A program made the translations under genes and the position numbers. The notes under the pieces were generated by a model. It was not told the DNA's origin. It searched no databases and worked only from the letters and a program-made list of their open reading frames with translations. Below, one piece after another: positions 35,884 to 44,341 of a stretch of 64,000 nt of DNA; position 1 is the stretch's first letter; each line of letters starts with the position of its first letter. Origin of the DNA: JAWKIJ01 sp041394325 (GTDB taxonomy: Bacteria > Actinomycetota > Acidimicrobiia > Acidimicrobiales > Microtrichaceae); assembly GCA_041394325.1 (NCBI GenBank), contig JAWKIJ010000001.1, positions 2,914,001 to 2,978,000 on the forward strand. Direction: 5' to 3'.

Positions 35884-37256
35884 AGGTCATGTCGGGCCTC
35901 GACGCGAGGTTCCTGTACTCGGAGACGTCGACCGCGCACATGCACACGATGAAGGTCGTCGTGGTCGACATCTCCGGCAGGGCCGAACCACTGTCGCGAG
36001 AGGGGATCCCCGCGGCCATCGAGCAGCGACTGCAGCGCATGCCCGTACTGCGTCGGCGGATCATCCCCGCACCGCACGGCCTGGGGAACCCGATCATGGT
36101 CGACGACCCCGAGTTCGAACTCTCACGCCACCTCCGGCACACGGTCGCCGCGCCACCCGGCGGGCAACGCGAACTCGACGAGGTCGTCGCCGCGGTCGCC
36201 ACCACCCCTCTTCCCCGAGACCGTCCGCTGTGGGAACTGACCGTCGTCGAGGGCCTCGACGAAGGCCGGGTTGCCTTCGTGATGAAGCTGCATCACGCGC
36301 TCGCCGACGGCGTCGCGTCGGTGGCGATGCTGGAGAACGCGTTCATGGCGGACGGCGACGATGCGGTGACCGAGCCGTTCGTCCCGGGACCGCTCCCGAC
36401 CCCGCGACAGCTCTACCGGGCATCGGCGGCGGGGGCGGCACACGCAGCCCGGACCCTGCCATATGTCGTGCGCCGGACCGTCTCGGGGGCTCGGCACGCT
36501 CGCGCGGTCAGCCGTACGACGAAGGCGATGCTCCCCGGCCCCTTTGCCGGACCGAGGACTCCGTTCAACAGGGCGCTCACCGCGGACCGGACCTTCGCCG
36601 TCGCCACCGTCGCGCTCCCCATCCTGGTCGCCGCCAAAGCGGCGGCCGGAGCCTCCCTCAACGACGCCTTCCTGGCTTTGTGCGGCGGCGCGATCAGACG
36701 CCACCTCAGGCGGCTGGGTGCACTCCCGGACCGAAGCCTCGTCGCCTCGGTCCCCCTTGCGACGAGGACCCAGCACCACCGCCTCGGGGGCAACCACGTC
36801 GACAACCTCTTCCTACCGGTCCGCAACGACCTCTCGGACCCCCTCGAACGCATCCGCGCCGTGCACGACTCGTCGGTGGCCGGCCGGCGCGTCCGTGAAC
36901 AGTTCGGTTCGGACCTGTTCGAACGGCGTTCGGGCCTCGTGCCGGCCGGGATCCACGGCCTGCTGCCCCGCGTTTGGGGCTCCACCCACCTCGCCAACCA
37001 CCTCCGTCCACCGCTCAACCTGGTGGCGTCCTGTGTCCGGGGCCCTCGCCGCCGCCTCGAGATCGACGGCGGGGTCGTGACGTCGCTGTTCTCGGTCGGC
37101 CCGATCCTCGAGGGCATCGGTCTCAACATCACGGCGTGGACCTACCTTGATGTCATGTACATCTCCGTGTTGGGCTGTTCGGCGACCCTGCCCGATCCGT
37201 GGGCGCTGCGCGACGACCTGCATGACGAGGTGACGGCATGGGAGACGTTGGGGTGA
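35880..37256 (+). CDS. Wax ester synthase / diacylglycerol acyltransferase (WS/DGAT)
   Basis: 458 residues. Makes storage wax esters or triacylglycerol from acyl-CoA and an alcohol or diacylglycerol. Seen: catalytic His-His-Ala-Leu-Ala-Asp-Gly near residue 139-145, N-terminal Met-Ser-Gly-Leu-Asp-Ala-Arg-Phe-Leu, Pro-Leu-Trp-Glu near 118, and the late Asn-Leu-Val-Ala-Ser and Gly-Leu-Asn-Ile-Thr-Ala strands. The ATG overlaps the acyl-CoA synthetase stop, and the 3' end overlaps the alpha/beta hydrolase, so all are co-translated. Confidence 0.92.
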   Translation: MKVMSGLDARFLYSETSTAHMHTMKVVVVDISGRAEPLSREGIPAAIEQRLQRMPVLRRRIIPAPHGLGNPIMVDDPEFELSRHLRHTVAAPPGGQRELDEVVAAVATTPLPRDRPLWELTVVEGLDEGRVAFVMKLHHALADGVASVAMLENAFMADGDDAVTEPFVPGPLPTPRQLYRASAAGAAHAARTLPYVVRRTVSGARHARAVSRTTKAMLPGPFAGPRTPFNRALTADRTFAVATVALPILVAAKAAAGASLNDAFLALCGGAIRRHLRRLGALPDRSLVASVPLATRTQHHRLGGNHVDNLFLPVRNDLSDPLERIRAVHDSSVAGRRVREQFGSDLFERRSGLVPAGIHGLLPRVWGSTHLANHLRPPLNLVASCVRGPRRRLEIDGGVVTSLFSVGPILEGIGLNITAWTYLDVMYISVLGCSATLPDPWALRDDLHDEVTAWETLG

Positions 37257-38467
37257 ACGCGATCCTCGATCGGGTGGGCGGTTTGTCGCGTCGGGTCGAG
37301 AAGCGGCTCGCCCACCAGCCCCTCGCGCGACTCACCCTCGCGGCGCCACGGACGGCCCGCTACGTCGTTGGTGAGCTGCTCGGCGAGGACGTGCCGGGCG
37401 TACCCTCCGCGAGGCTCACCCCCGCGCTCGTCGGTCACGTTTTGATGGACGAGTCGATCATGGCGATCGCGGTCGGCCCCAACCGCTTCCCGCGGCGCTC
37501 CGACTACGAGCGGGTCGGCGACGAGCTCACCCGGGCACACGCTCTGTTCTCGCGGGAGGGCTGGATCGCCGATCCGGCGTCGTACCACCAGACCCCTCCC
37601 CCGCTCGAGGAGCCGGCGGTCACGAAGGGATGGGCGCTGGGCCGGCGTTACGCGCGCCTCTGGTGGCCGAGCGGATACGAGCCACGGCTCGGGGTGCCGG
37701 GCACCGACCGCTGGTTGGCCTTCGAGTCCAACCGCACGGCCTCGGCATGGGTCCTGCGCCACCGCGACCGTCCGAGGCCCTGGCTGGTGTGCGTGCACGG
37801 ATTCGCCACGGGTTCCACGTTCATGGACCTGGTCGGCTTCCGCGCCCGGTCACTGCACGAACACCTCGGCGTGAACGTCGCCGCGATCGTGTTGCCCGTC
37901 CACGGCGCCCGGCGGCCCAGCCGCGTCAGCGGCGAGGAGTTCCTGAGCTTCGAGCTCATGAACAGCGTGCACGGCCTCACCCAGGCCCTGTGGGACGTCC
38001 GGCGCCTGCTCACCTGGGTACGGCGGCAGGATCCCACCGGGGTCGGAGTGTTCGGGATCTCCCTCGGAGGGTTGGTCACCGCCCTCGTCGCCGCTTTCGA
38101 GGCCGACCTCGACATGGTGCTGGCGGGAATCCCCGTCGTCGACTTCCCCGGCCTGTTCCAGCACCATGCTCCCCGTCACCTCTACATGCGCAGCGTCGAG
38201 CACAACATCCTCAACGGCACCGCCCAGGACGTGCATCGGGTGGTCTCACCGCTCGCGATGCCGGTGACGACCCCGTTCGGCGCACGGGCGATCTTCGCCG
38301 GGCTCGGCGACCGACTGGCAACCACCGAGCAGGCGCGACGACTCTGGGAGCACTGGGACGAGCCGGAGACGTGCTGGTTCGCCGGCAATCACGTCGGCTA
38401 CCTGTGGTCCGACACGGTGTGGCGTTTCGTCGCATCGGCCATGGAGCGACGGGGTCTTCACGCCTGA
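37238..38467 (+). CDS. Alpha/beta hydrolase in the neutral-lipid operon
   Basis: 409 residues. Long ~170-residue N-terminal region, then an alpha/beta hydrolase core: Val-His-Gly-Phe-Ala (oxyanion) near 187, nucleophile Gly-Ile-Ser-Leu-Gly-Gly near 273, Asp in Gly-Leu-Gly-Asp-Arg near 352 and His in Gly-Asn-His-Val-Gly near 386. Likely a lipase or esterase, perhaps for mobilising the stored lipid. ATG 37238 overlaps WS/DGAT by 19 bp; GTG 37253 is another possible start. A hairpin at 38479-38504 follows. Confidence 0.87.
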   Translation: MGDVGVNAILDRVGGLSRRVEKRLAHQPLARLTLAAPRTARYVVGELLGEDVPGVPSARLTPALVGHVLMDESIMAIAVGPNRFPRRSDYERVGDELTRAHALFSREGWIADPASYHQTPPPLEEPAVTKGWALGRRYARLWWPSGYEPRLGVPGTDRWLAFESNRTASAWVLRHRDRPRPWLVCVHGFATGSTFMDLVGFRARSLHEHLGVNVAAIVLPVHGARRPSRVSGEEFLSFELMNSVHGLTQALWDVRRLLTWVRRQDPTGVGVFGISLGGLVTALVAAFEADLDMVLAGIPVVDFPGLFQHHAPRHLYMRSVEHNILNGTAQDVHRVVSPLAMPVTTPFGARAIFAGLGDRLATTEQARRLWEHWDEPETCWFAGNHVGYLWSDTVWRFVASAMERRGLHA

Positions 38468-38478
38468 CGAACCGCTGA

Positions 38479-38504
38479 CCGAACGCGCCCTGGGCCGCGT
38501 TCGG
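38479..38504. terminator. Hairpin between convergent genes
   Basis: CCGAACGCG (38479-38487) and CGCGTTCGG (38496-38504) form a perfect 9 bp stem with an 8 nt loop, between the convergent hydrolase (ends 38467) and the acyltransferase (ends 38520). No clear T-tract, as usual in this GC range. It could serve both strands. Confidence 0.55.
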
Positions 38505-38519
38505 GGAAGGGTTCCCGTG

Positions 38520-39338
38520 TCAGCCGATCCCCGGGTAGTGGCGTTCGGCTGCCAGTCGGTCGAGTGCCTGCTGCATCGTCTCGGTGAGCTCGTCGTAGCA
38601 GCGCTGCACCACCTCGGGATCGTCGGCGGCTTCGGGCCCGTAGCGCGAGGCCCAGTCGATGGGCTTGAGCAGTTCGACGGTGACCTTCGCTGGCAGCGGC
38701 CAGGTCGGGATCCCACCGGGCACGATGCCGAAGGGAGGGCCGAACACCAACGGCATGACCGAGATCCGGAAGCGCTTGTCCAGCCCGAGCCGTTTCGCGA
38801 GCGCGGCGCCGCGTGCGAGGACCACGACCGTCTCGTGCGCACCGACCGAAACCGCCGGCACCACGGGGACCCCGGTGCGCAACGCAAGGCGCACGAAGCC
38901 GGTTCGCCCACCGAAGTCGATCCGGTTCCGCTCGCTCCACGGACGGAACACCTCGTGGTCGCCGCCGGGGTAGTCGACGAGCACCGCACCACTCTCCAGC
39001 ACCGCCTGCGCGTTGGCGGGTCCAGCCTCCACCCCACCCCCGCGTTGCAGGATCGATCCGACGCCCGGGAGGCCGAGGACGAACGAGTGGAACAGCACGT
39101 AGACCGGCTCCTCCTCGCCGCGTTCGCGCCACCAGGCGCTCAAGAGCACCGGGATGTCGGGCGGGAGTTGACCACCGGAGTGGTTGCCGACCACGAGCAT
39201 GGGCCCCTGCTCGGGGACGCGCTCCATCCCCCGGACCTCCGATCTGAAATACGACGCGTACAGCTCGAGGAAGGGCCGCGCCGAGCGAAGGAAGGCCGGG
39301 TCGCGCGCCGCACCGACCTGGTGGTGATCAGACCCCAT
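38520..39338 (-). CDS. PlsC-type lysophospholipid / 1-acylglycerol acyltransferase
   Basis: 272 residues. Acyltransferase that could make phosphatidic acid or diacylglycerol precursors. Seen: Val-Val-Gly-Asn-His-Ser-Gly-Gly near residue 49 (the His motif, with its Asp placed a few residues later than in the classic motif), Val-Leu-Val-Asp-Tyr-Pro-Gly-Gly-Asp near 120, and Val-Pro-Val-Val-Pro-Ala near 160. Convergent with the WS/DGAT operon and upstream of the phasin-like gene on the same strand, a sensible neighbour for neutral-lipid synthesis. Confidence 0.85.
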   Translation of the reverse strand: MGSDHHQVGAARDPAFLRSARPFLELYASYFRSEVRGMERVPEQGPMLVVGNHSGGQLPPDIPVLLSAWWRERGEEEPVYVLFHSFVLGLPGVGSILQRGGGVEAGPANAQAVLESGAVLVDYPGGDHEVFRPWSERNRIDFGGRTGFVRLALRTGVPVVPAVSVGAHETVVVLARGAALAKRLGLDKRFRISVMPLVFGPPFGIVPGGIPTWPLPAKVTVELLKPIDWASRYGPEAADDPEVVQRCYDELTETMQQALDRLAAERHYPGIG

Positions 39339-39363
39339 GGCGGCTCCGTCGGGAGCCCTTCCG

Positions 39364-39660
39364 TCAGTCCGGGGATCCGACGAGTCCGCGCAGCGTGTGC
39401 TCGGTCACGTCGACGAGGCTGGTCGCCAACTGGTTCGACGACGCGACGACCTGCTCGGTCATGCGGAACGCGGCGTCGATGATCTTCTGCCGGGGGCCGT
39501 CCTCGCCGAGGTCGGGGAACGAGTCGTTCACGGCATCCACGAATCGCTTCACCGCGTCGAGGGCCGACCTCTCGGTCTGTTCGATTCCCTCGATGAGCTG
39601 GTGTACACCGGAGGCGGACCCCGCGTCGGATCCACCGGTCTTGTTGGTCGCAGTCGCCAT
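39364..39660 (-). CDS. Small phasin-like amphipathic helical protein
   Basis: 98 residues. After a Ser/Gly/Thr linker, residues ~20-95 form long amphipathic helices (Gln-Leu-Ile-Glu-Gly-Ile-Glu-Gln-Thr-Glu, Ala-Leu-Asp-Ala-Val-Lys-Arg-Phe-Val-Asp, Ala-Phe-Arg-Met-Thr-Glu-Gln-Val-Val). This resembles granule-coating phasins or lipid-body proteins, but the match is by pattern only. ATG 39660 begins the protein. It ends 25 bp after the PlsC-like gene begins on the same strand, near the WS/DGAT operon, which supports a storage-lipid surface role. Confidence 0.55.
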   Translation of the reverse strand: MATATNKTGGSDAGSASGVHQLIEGIEQTERSALDAVKRFVDAVNDSFPDLGEDGPRQKIIDAAFRMTEQVVASSNQLATSLVDVTEHTLRGLVGSPD

Positions 39661-39768
39661 GACGCCTCCTTCGTGCCCGGGCGCCCGTCGTCGCCGGACC
39701 CGGCGAGTATCGCACTCATCGGGCCGCGTGCACACCGGCCGGGTCGGATGTCACACCGTCGCGCGTCT

Positions 39769-41403
39769 CTACGTCCGCCGGAGTGTGCCAAGGGGGTCGG
39801 TGAGCGGGTCGGCGGGGCTGACGACGAGACCATGAACGGTCGCGTCGACGCGGATCTCGTAGACGACGTGACCCCCCAGTCTGCTACGGACGAACCTCCC
39901 GAGCTCGTCCTCGGGTTCGGCCGACATCGCGGCACGGACGTCGAGCGCCCCCTCGAGGGCCCGTGGTCGCTCGTCGAGGCCAGGTGACCGCGCCTCGAGC
40001 CGTAGCCCGTCGGTCGTGTACATCACGACGGTGTGGATTCGTCCGCTGGGCGCGCGGAGCTCGACGGCGTGCCGGGTCTGTGCCCAGTCGAACTGCTCGA
40101 CCCTCGCGGTCCAGCCGTCACCGAGGGTGCCCTCGAAGTCGAGGCCGCTGGGTGGCGCGAGCTCGACGCCCGACTGGTCCCGTTGCGGATCGGCCTCGCT
40201 CAGCACCGGTGACTGCAGCACCGTGTCGGTCGGGGTGAACTCCCACGCCGGTGCGGCGAGGCCCTTGTGCCAGTACCCGCTCCGGCCGTCACGGAGACCC
40301 TCCACGCGCAGGTCTCGGTCCTCCATGGCCGGGCCGGTCTGGGAGATCGAGATCCGCGCGGTGATCTCACCGGGGATCTTCGGCTGGTGCCGCCACTCCT
40401 CGGCCGGCAACGAGATGGCCGCGTAGGTGGGATCGGTCCGCTCCTCCCACTGGTTGGGGGCCGAGGGTCTGTCACCCTGGTCCTGCCAGGTGTAGCGGCA
40501 CGGGATGTGGTTGGCTCCGGCGAGGTCGAGGTCGTACTTGCGGGTGTACATGTCGCCGAACCGGTTCATCACGAAGGTGACCGATCCCGACGCCGACACC
40601 GCCTCGGAGCCGAAGCGGCCGCCGATCGGGCCACCGATCTCGTAGCTGTGGTCGGCCGGCAGCCACGGGTCCTGGAACACGATCCGTGAACCGCCACCGG
40701 TGAGGGAGACGAGTTGCACGAGTCCCGCGGTCATCGGATGCCGGTACCCCTTGGCGTCGACGAAGCCGCTCGATATCCGGTGGCTGAGCGCCCACTTTCC
40801 CGGCCCGAGCGCGTCGGCGGGCACCTTCATCCCCGGCCACAACCAGATCGGTCCGCCGAACGACCGCGTCCAGTTCCACAGCATGGGGCCCGACAGGAGG
40901 TTGTCGAGGGAGTAGATCCACCCGGCCGAGTCGAGTGCGACCGCCATGTTGGAATCGACCGAGATGGCGACGATCCGCCCGTCCAGGCATTCGGGGGTGG
41001 GCGCCTTGTGCCAACGGGCTCCGGAGTTGTGGGGCCTCGTGTAGAGCGATCCCCCGGCGAGCACGAACTCCGCATAGCCGTTGAAGCCCTGACGGTTGTC
41101 GCGCAGGTCGACCCGGGACGGGAGTTCGAGCCCCTCGGGTGCGGGTGTCAGGTCGTCGAACTCGGAGAGCCCCTTGATGCTCGGCAGAGGAAGGAACAGG
41201 CCGGGCAGCGGGACGACGATCTGGTTGGTGCCGATGCGCGGTACACAGTCGAGCGGTCGGTCCGCACCGAGGACCCAGTCGGGTGGTTCACACGCCGTAC
41301 CGGCGAGGAGCGCGACGACCGCCGCCAGGGTGATCCCGAACCTCCGCCGATTCCCGGCCGACGGGCCCGGCTTCCCACCGCGGATCCCCACTCCAGCGCG
41401 CAT
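39769..41403 (-). CDS. Orphan secreted lipoprotein, 544 residues
   Basis: N-terminal signal peptide with Leu-Leu-Ala-Gly-Thr-Ala-Cys near residue 38 (lipobox). The rest is beta-rich with many Trp/Gly/Pro and repeated Asp-Gly turns; no family recognised. Segments such as Ile-Val-Ala-Ile-Ser-Val-Asp-Ser-Asn-Met-Ala-Val-Ala-Leu-Asp-Ser resemble propeller blades in the first half, and a second beta domain begins around residue 330. Surface binding or hydrolysis is possible. The gene stands alone with 108 bp to the phasin-like gene. Confidence 0.7.
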   Translation of the reverse strand: MRAGVGIRGGKPGPSAGNRRRFGITLAAVVALLAGTACEPPDWVLGADRPLDCVPRIGTNQIVVPLPGLFLPLPSIKGLSEFDDLTPAPEGLELPSRVDLRDNRQGFNGYAEFVLAGGSLYTRPHNSGARWHKAPTPECLDGRIVAISVDSNMAVALDSAGWIYSLDNLLSGPMLWNWTRSFGGPIWLWPGMKVPADALGPGKWALSHRISSGFVDAKGYRHPMTAGLVQLVSLTGGGSRIVFQDPWLPADHSYEIGGPIGGRFGSEAVSASGSVTFVMNRFGDMYTRKYDLDLAGANHIPCRYTWQDQGDRPSAPNQWEERTDPTYAAISLPAEEWRHQPKIPGEITARISISQTGPAMEDRDLRVEGLRDGRSGYWHKGLAAPAWEFTPTDTVLQSPVLSEADPQRDQSGVELAPPSGLDFEGTLGDGWTARVEQFDWAQTRHAVELRAPSGRIHTVVMYTTDGLRLEARSPGLDERPRALEGALDVRAAMSAEPEDELGRFVRSRLGGHVVYEIRVDATVHGLVVSPADPLTDPLGTLRRT

Positions 41404-41452
41404 ACCGGAGGCTACGCCATGGCCATCTGCGCCGTCATCCGCTCGGCGCCGG

Positions 41453-42280
41453 TCAGGCGGAGAGCCCGGTGAGGCCGAAGGCGAACCCCGAGGCGTGGAT
41501 CCCCGCCCCCATCATGTCGGTGTCGTGGTAGGTCCGGGTTCCGGCGTCTCGTTCGGCGGCCCCGACGGCCACCATGAGCGGGATGAGATGGTCCTCTCTG
41601 GGATGGCTCTCGCGGGCACCCGGCGCACGGGACCAGTCGGTCAGACGCCGGGTCCGCTCGGCGGCGTCGGCCTCGACGAGCGACTCGTAGAGCCATCGGT
41701 CGAAGGCCCGGGAGGGAGCGACACCGGCGCCGCCCATCGCGCGGAGGTTGTGGTAGCTGAGCCCGCTCCCCACGATGAGGACCCCCTCGTCGCGCAGCGG
41801 CGCGAGGGCCCGGCCGAGCGCAAGGTGCTCGGCCGGGTCGTATCCGTGCCGGATCGAGAGTTGCAACACGGGCACGTCGGCCTCGGGATACATCACGTAC
41901 AGCGGCGCGAACACACCGTGGTCGAAACCCCGGTCCGGGTCGTCGTCGTGTGCGATCCCCGCTGCTTCGAGGAGGTCGGCCACTCGTGCGGCGACGGCCG
42001 GCGAACCGGGCGCGGGGTACTCGATCCGGTAGGTGAACTCGGGAAAGCCGCCGTAGTCGTAGAGCATCGGGGGGTTCGGGTTGCTCTGGACGGTGAAGCG
42101 TGGCTCCTCCCAGTGGCCTGACACCGCGAGCACTGCGCGGGGCGTCGTGCCGATCTGGTCGGAGATCGCCCGTAGTGACACCTCCAGAGCGGTGAAGTCA
42201 CCGGGGAGGAGGTCCTTGATCCACGGCCAGGGACCGCCGCCGTGGGAGATGAAGTAGGTGGGAAGGCGCTTGTCGGCCAT
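41453..42280 (-). CDS. DODA/LigB-type extradiol dioxygenase family protein
   Basis: 275 residues. Non-heme class III extradiol ring-cleavage dioxygenase, YgiD/4,5-DOPA dioxygenase-like. Metal ligands and catalytic His: Ser-His-Gly-Gly-Gly-Pro near residue 13, Ser-Gly-His-Trp-Glu near 55, Phe-Asp-His-Gly near 120, and Arg-Glu-Asp-His-Leu-Ile-Pro-Leu near 230. Size and motifs are normal for the family. A GGAGG ribosome site precedes ATG 42280. Divergent from the nitroreductase gene; a poly-C/poly-G element lies between them. Confidence 0.88.
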   Translation of the reverse strand: MADKRLPTYFISHGGGPWPWIKDLLPGDFTALEVSLRAISDQIGTTPRAVLAVSGHWEEPRFTVQSNPNPPMLYDYGGFPEFTYRIEYPAPGSPAVAARVADLLEAAGIAHDDDPDRGFDHGVFAPLYVMYPEADVPVLQLSIRHGYDPAEHLALGRALAPLRDEGVLIVGSGLSYHNLRAMGGAGVAPSRAFDRWLYESLVEADAAERTRRLTDWSRAPGARESHPREDHLIPLMVAVGAAERDAGTRTYHDTDMMGAGIHASGFAFGLTGLSA

Positions 42281-42363
42281 TGTCCTCCGATCCGTCGGTT
42301 CGCGGTCCGTCCACCCTCCCCAACACCGTTCGGACCCTCACCCTTCCCTCACCCCACCCTCGA

Positions 42364-42393
42364 CCCCCCCACCGGGTTTTGGGGGGGGGGGGG
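42364..42393. repeat. Poly-C/poly-G hairpin element with 13-G run
   Basis: Seven C (42364-42370) are followed by a short AT-bearing loop and then thirteen G (42381-42393). The upstream ~40 bases are almost pure pyrimidine on the plus strand. It could fold as a hairpin, triplex-like or quadruplex structure, and its run length may vary. It sits between the divergent dioxygenase and nitroreductase genes, within a plausible promoter region. Confidence 0.6.
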
Positions 42394-42460
42394 CGGCGGC
42401 GCGCGCGTGAACGCGAGTTTCGCGCGACAAAACCGGGAGTAGGGGTACGGCCGTGGGGCG

Positions 42461-43237
42461 ATGGAGCGACGAGGTGAGGGAGTAGTGGATCCACGACAAC
42501 CGGATGCCGGCTCGGCATTCGTGGCCCCATCCAACGAGGAGGCCCTCCGTCGGCTGACGATGCCGATGGTCGATGCCATGCGTACCCAACGGGCGGTGCG
42601 CCGGCTGCACACCGATCCCGTCGACCTCGACCTGATATACGAACTGCTGGAGCTCTCCCTCAAGGCGCCGACGTCGTCGAACACACAGGACTGGACCTAC
42701 ATCGTGGTGACCGGTCGAGAGCAGAAGGAACGCCTCGCCCGCCTCTACCTACCCCTGTTCCGAACCTTCGACCCGATCGTGCGACGTCTGGCCAAGACGG
42801 AACAGGAGCGCCGCAACATGGCTCCGGGGGCTTGGCAGGCGGAGCACTTCGCCGACATCCCCGTGTTCGTCATTCCCTGCTACCGCAAGGGCCTCAAGCA
42901 CCGGCCCGTCGGCCGGCCGCAGATCTCGGTGTCCTCGTTCTACGGGTCGGTCTACCCGGCCGTACAGAACCTCCTGTTGGCCTGCCGTGCGGTGGGGCTC
43001 GGGGCGTCGCTGCAGACGTTGCCGATCTGGCTCGTGCCCGTGGCGTCACGGATCCTCGGCCTGCCACGGAACCTGCGTCCGGTGTGTGTGGTTCCGATCG
43101 GCTGGGCCAAGGGACGCTACGGACCCACGACCCGCCGACCGATCGACGAGGTCGTCCACATCGACCGGTACGGCAACCAACCGGTGCGACCTCCACGTTC
43201 ACGCGACGGAAACACCGTGGACACACCGCCTGAATAG
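42461..43237 (+). CDS. Nitroreductase family flavoprotein
   Basis: 258 residues; FMN-dependent reductase fold. The conserved start of the domain is Asp-Ala-Met-Arg-Thr-Gln-Arg-Ala-Val-Arg-Arg-Leu near residue 38, followed by Ala-Pro-Thr-Ser-Ser-Asn-Thr-Gln-Asp-Trp near 69 and Ala-Val-Gln-Asn-Leu-Leu-Leu-Ala near 167 with Gly-Leu-Gly-Ala. The first ~35 residues are not part of the domain, so a start at or after 42560 is possible; 42461 is the longest reading. The substrate is unknown. It overlaps the promoter of the ACT-like gene. Confidence 0.82.
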   Translation: MERRGEGVVDPRQPDAGSAFVAPSNEEALRRLTMPMVDAMRTQRAVRRLHTDPVDLDLIYELLELSLKAPTSSNTQDWTYIVVTGREQKERLARLYLPLFRTFDPIVRRLAKTEQERRNMAPGAWQAEHFADIPVFVIPCYRKGLKHRPVGRPQISVSSFYGSVYPAVQNLLLACRAVGLGASLQTLPIWLVPVASRILGLPRNLRPVCVVPIGWAKGRYGPTTRRPIDEVVHIDRYGNQPVRPPRSRDGNTVDTPPE

Positions 43238-43240
43238 CGT
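43235..43240 (+). promoter_or_regulatory. -10 element for leaderless ACT-like gene
   Basis: TAGCGT ends 7 nt before the GTG at 43248. The same TAGCGT-N7-GTG arrangement recurs at the amidase gene (55620). Predicts a leaderless transcript. Confidence 0.45.
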
Positions 43241-43247
43241 CGCACCG

Positions 43248-43845
43248 GTGGCAACGCTCCTCCTCCGGGTTCGCCTCCCCGATCGCCCCGGAGCCCTCGG
43301 GGCCGTCGCGTCACGCATCGGAGCGGTGGGCGGTGATGTCGTGGGTATCGACATCGTGGAACGCGGCGGGGGCACTCGATCAGATCGTGGTGGAGTTCCC
43401 CGACGGGGACCTCATCGAACTCCTGCTGTCGGAGATCCACGACGTCGAGGGAGCACGGGTCGAGGAGCACCGCATGCTCGACGAACCGTTCGAGCACCCC
43501 GCGGTCGCCGCGCTCCAACTCGCGACCGCGTTGCGCGGCGAGACCGCGGGAGCGCAGCCCGCACTGCTGGTGGAGGGGGCGCGGCGACTACTCCACGCGA
43601 GGTGGTCGGCCGTCGTCGATCAGCGGATGGTCGTCATCGCCGCCGACGGCGATCCGATCCCCGACGATGCACGGTCGAAGACTCTCGCGCAACAGGTGCT
43701 CGATACGGGTAGGCCGATCGAATCGGAGGGGTTCACGGTGATCCCGCTCCCCGATCGCAGTGCAGCGCTGATGATCGGACACGGCAGCGTGACACTGGGC
43801 TCGACCGAACGCGAGCTGCTGGTCCTGATCGCCGGACTGGCCTGA
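43248..43845 (+). CDS. ACT-domain-like regulatory protein (one frame break)
   Basis: Starts with a clear ACT domain: Leu-Leu-Arg-Val-Arg-Leu-Pro-Asp-Arg-Pro-Gly-Ala-Leu-Gly-Ala-Val-Ala, then Ile-Gly-Ala-Val-Gly-Gly-Asp-Val-Val-Gly-Ile-Asp. The run GGCGGGGGCA at 43371-43380 carries one G too many; removing it joins Glu-Arg-Gly-Gly to Ala-Leu-Asp-Gln-Ile-Val-Val-Glu-Phe and a ~150-residue C-terminal part of GAF-like look (Val-Asp-Gln-Arg-Met-Val-Val-Ile-Ala). As given, the frame runs off into noise. Corrected length ~198. Amino-acid or small-ligand sensing is likely. GTG 43248 has a leaderless promoter. Confidence 0.75.
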
Positions 43846-43888
43846 CCGTCGGTGAGCCCCGCCTCCGGACCAGTTCGTGGGGCCGGCG

Positions 43889-44230
43889 TCATCCCGGAGC
43901 GAGGACCGCCCGGAGCAGGTCGAGTCGTTCGGGGACGACCCGGTACCACGCCCACTTCCCACGCTTCTCCCGGGTCACCAGGCCGGCGTCGACGAGCACC
44001 GACATGTGATGTGACACCGTGGGCTGCGACCTACCCGACGGCTCCACCAGGTCGCAGGCGCACACCTCCCGTTCGGGGGAGGAGGCGACCATCGACAACA
44101 GGCGAAGACGGGCCGGGTCGGCCAGTGCCTTGAACATCGTGGCGAGCTCATCGGCCTCGGTCTGGTCGAACACACGCGCCGTCACCGGCCGGCAGCAGGC
44201 TTCGAGCACCCGGATGGTCTTCGTCATCAC
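43889..44230 (-). CDS. arsR: ArsR/SmtB family repressor, arsenic type
   Basis: 113 residues, winged-helix metalloregulator. Seen: Leu-Ala-Asp-Pro-Ala-Arg-Leu-Arg-Leu-Leu near residue 37 and Cys57-Ala-Cys59-Asp-Leu in the alpha-3 helix, the As(III)/Sb(III) site of ArsR proteins. An extra Cys-Cys lies at residues 12-13 that may add ligands. The recognition helix is Ser-Gln-Pro-Thr-Val-Ser-His-His-Met-Ser. It is divergent from cadI, with dyads in the shared 111 bp region. Start is 44230 or the next Met at 44227. Confidence 0.9.
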   Translation of the reverse strand: MMTKTIRVLEACCRPVTARVFDQTEADELATMFKALADPARLRLLSMVASSPEREVCACDLVEPSGRSQPTVSHHMSVLVDAGLVTREKRGKWAWYRVVPERLDLLRAVLAPG

Positions 44231-44259
44231 ACGACTCCCTTGAGAGCATCAAGCATATA

Positions 44260-44312
44260 TTGACATTCGTCGATCGATTGGTAGGGTAACGCTTAAATCG
44301 ATGCTCATCGAT
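44260..44312 (+). promoter_or_regulatory. cadI promoter with ArsR-type operators
   Basis: TTGACA (44260-44265) and TAGGGT (44282-44287), 16 nt apart, form a plus-strand promoter for cadI. A perfect dyad ATCGAT (44297-44302)/ATCGAT (44307-44312) lies just downstream, at the start site. A second arm pair TCAA/TTGA (44249-44252 and 44260-44263) lies upstream. ArsR binding here would block cadI and arsR. Confidence 0.55.
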
Positions 44313-44341
44313 ATGCCGTCGATGAGAGTCCGGAGGATCCC

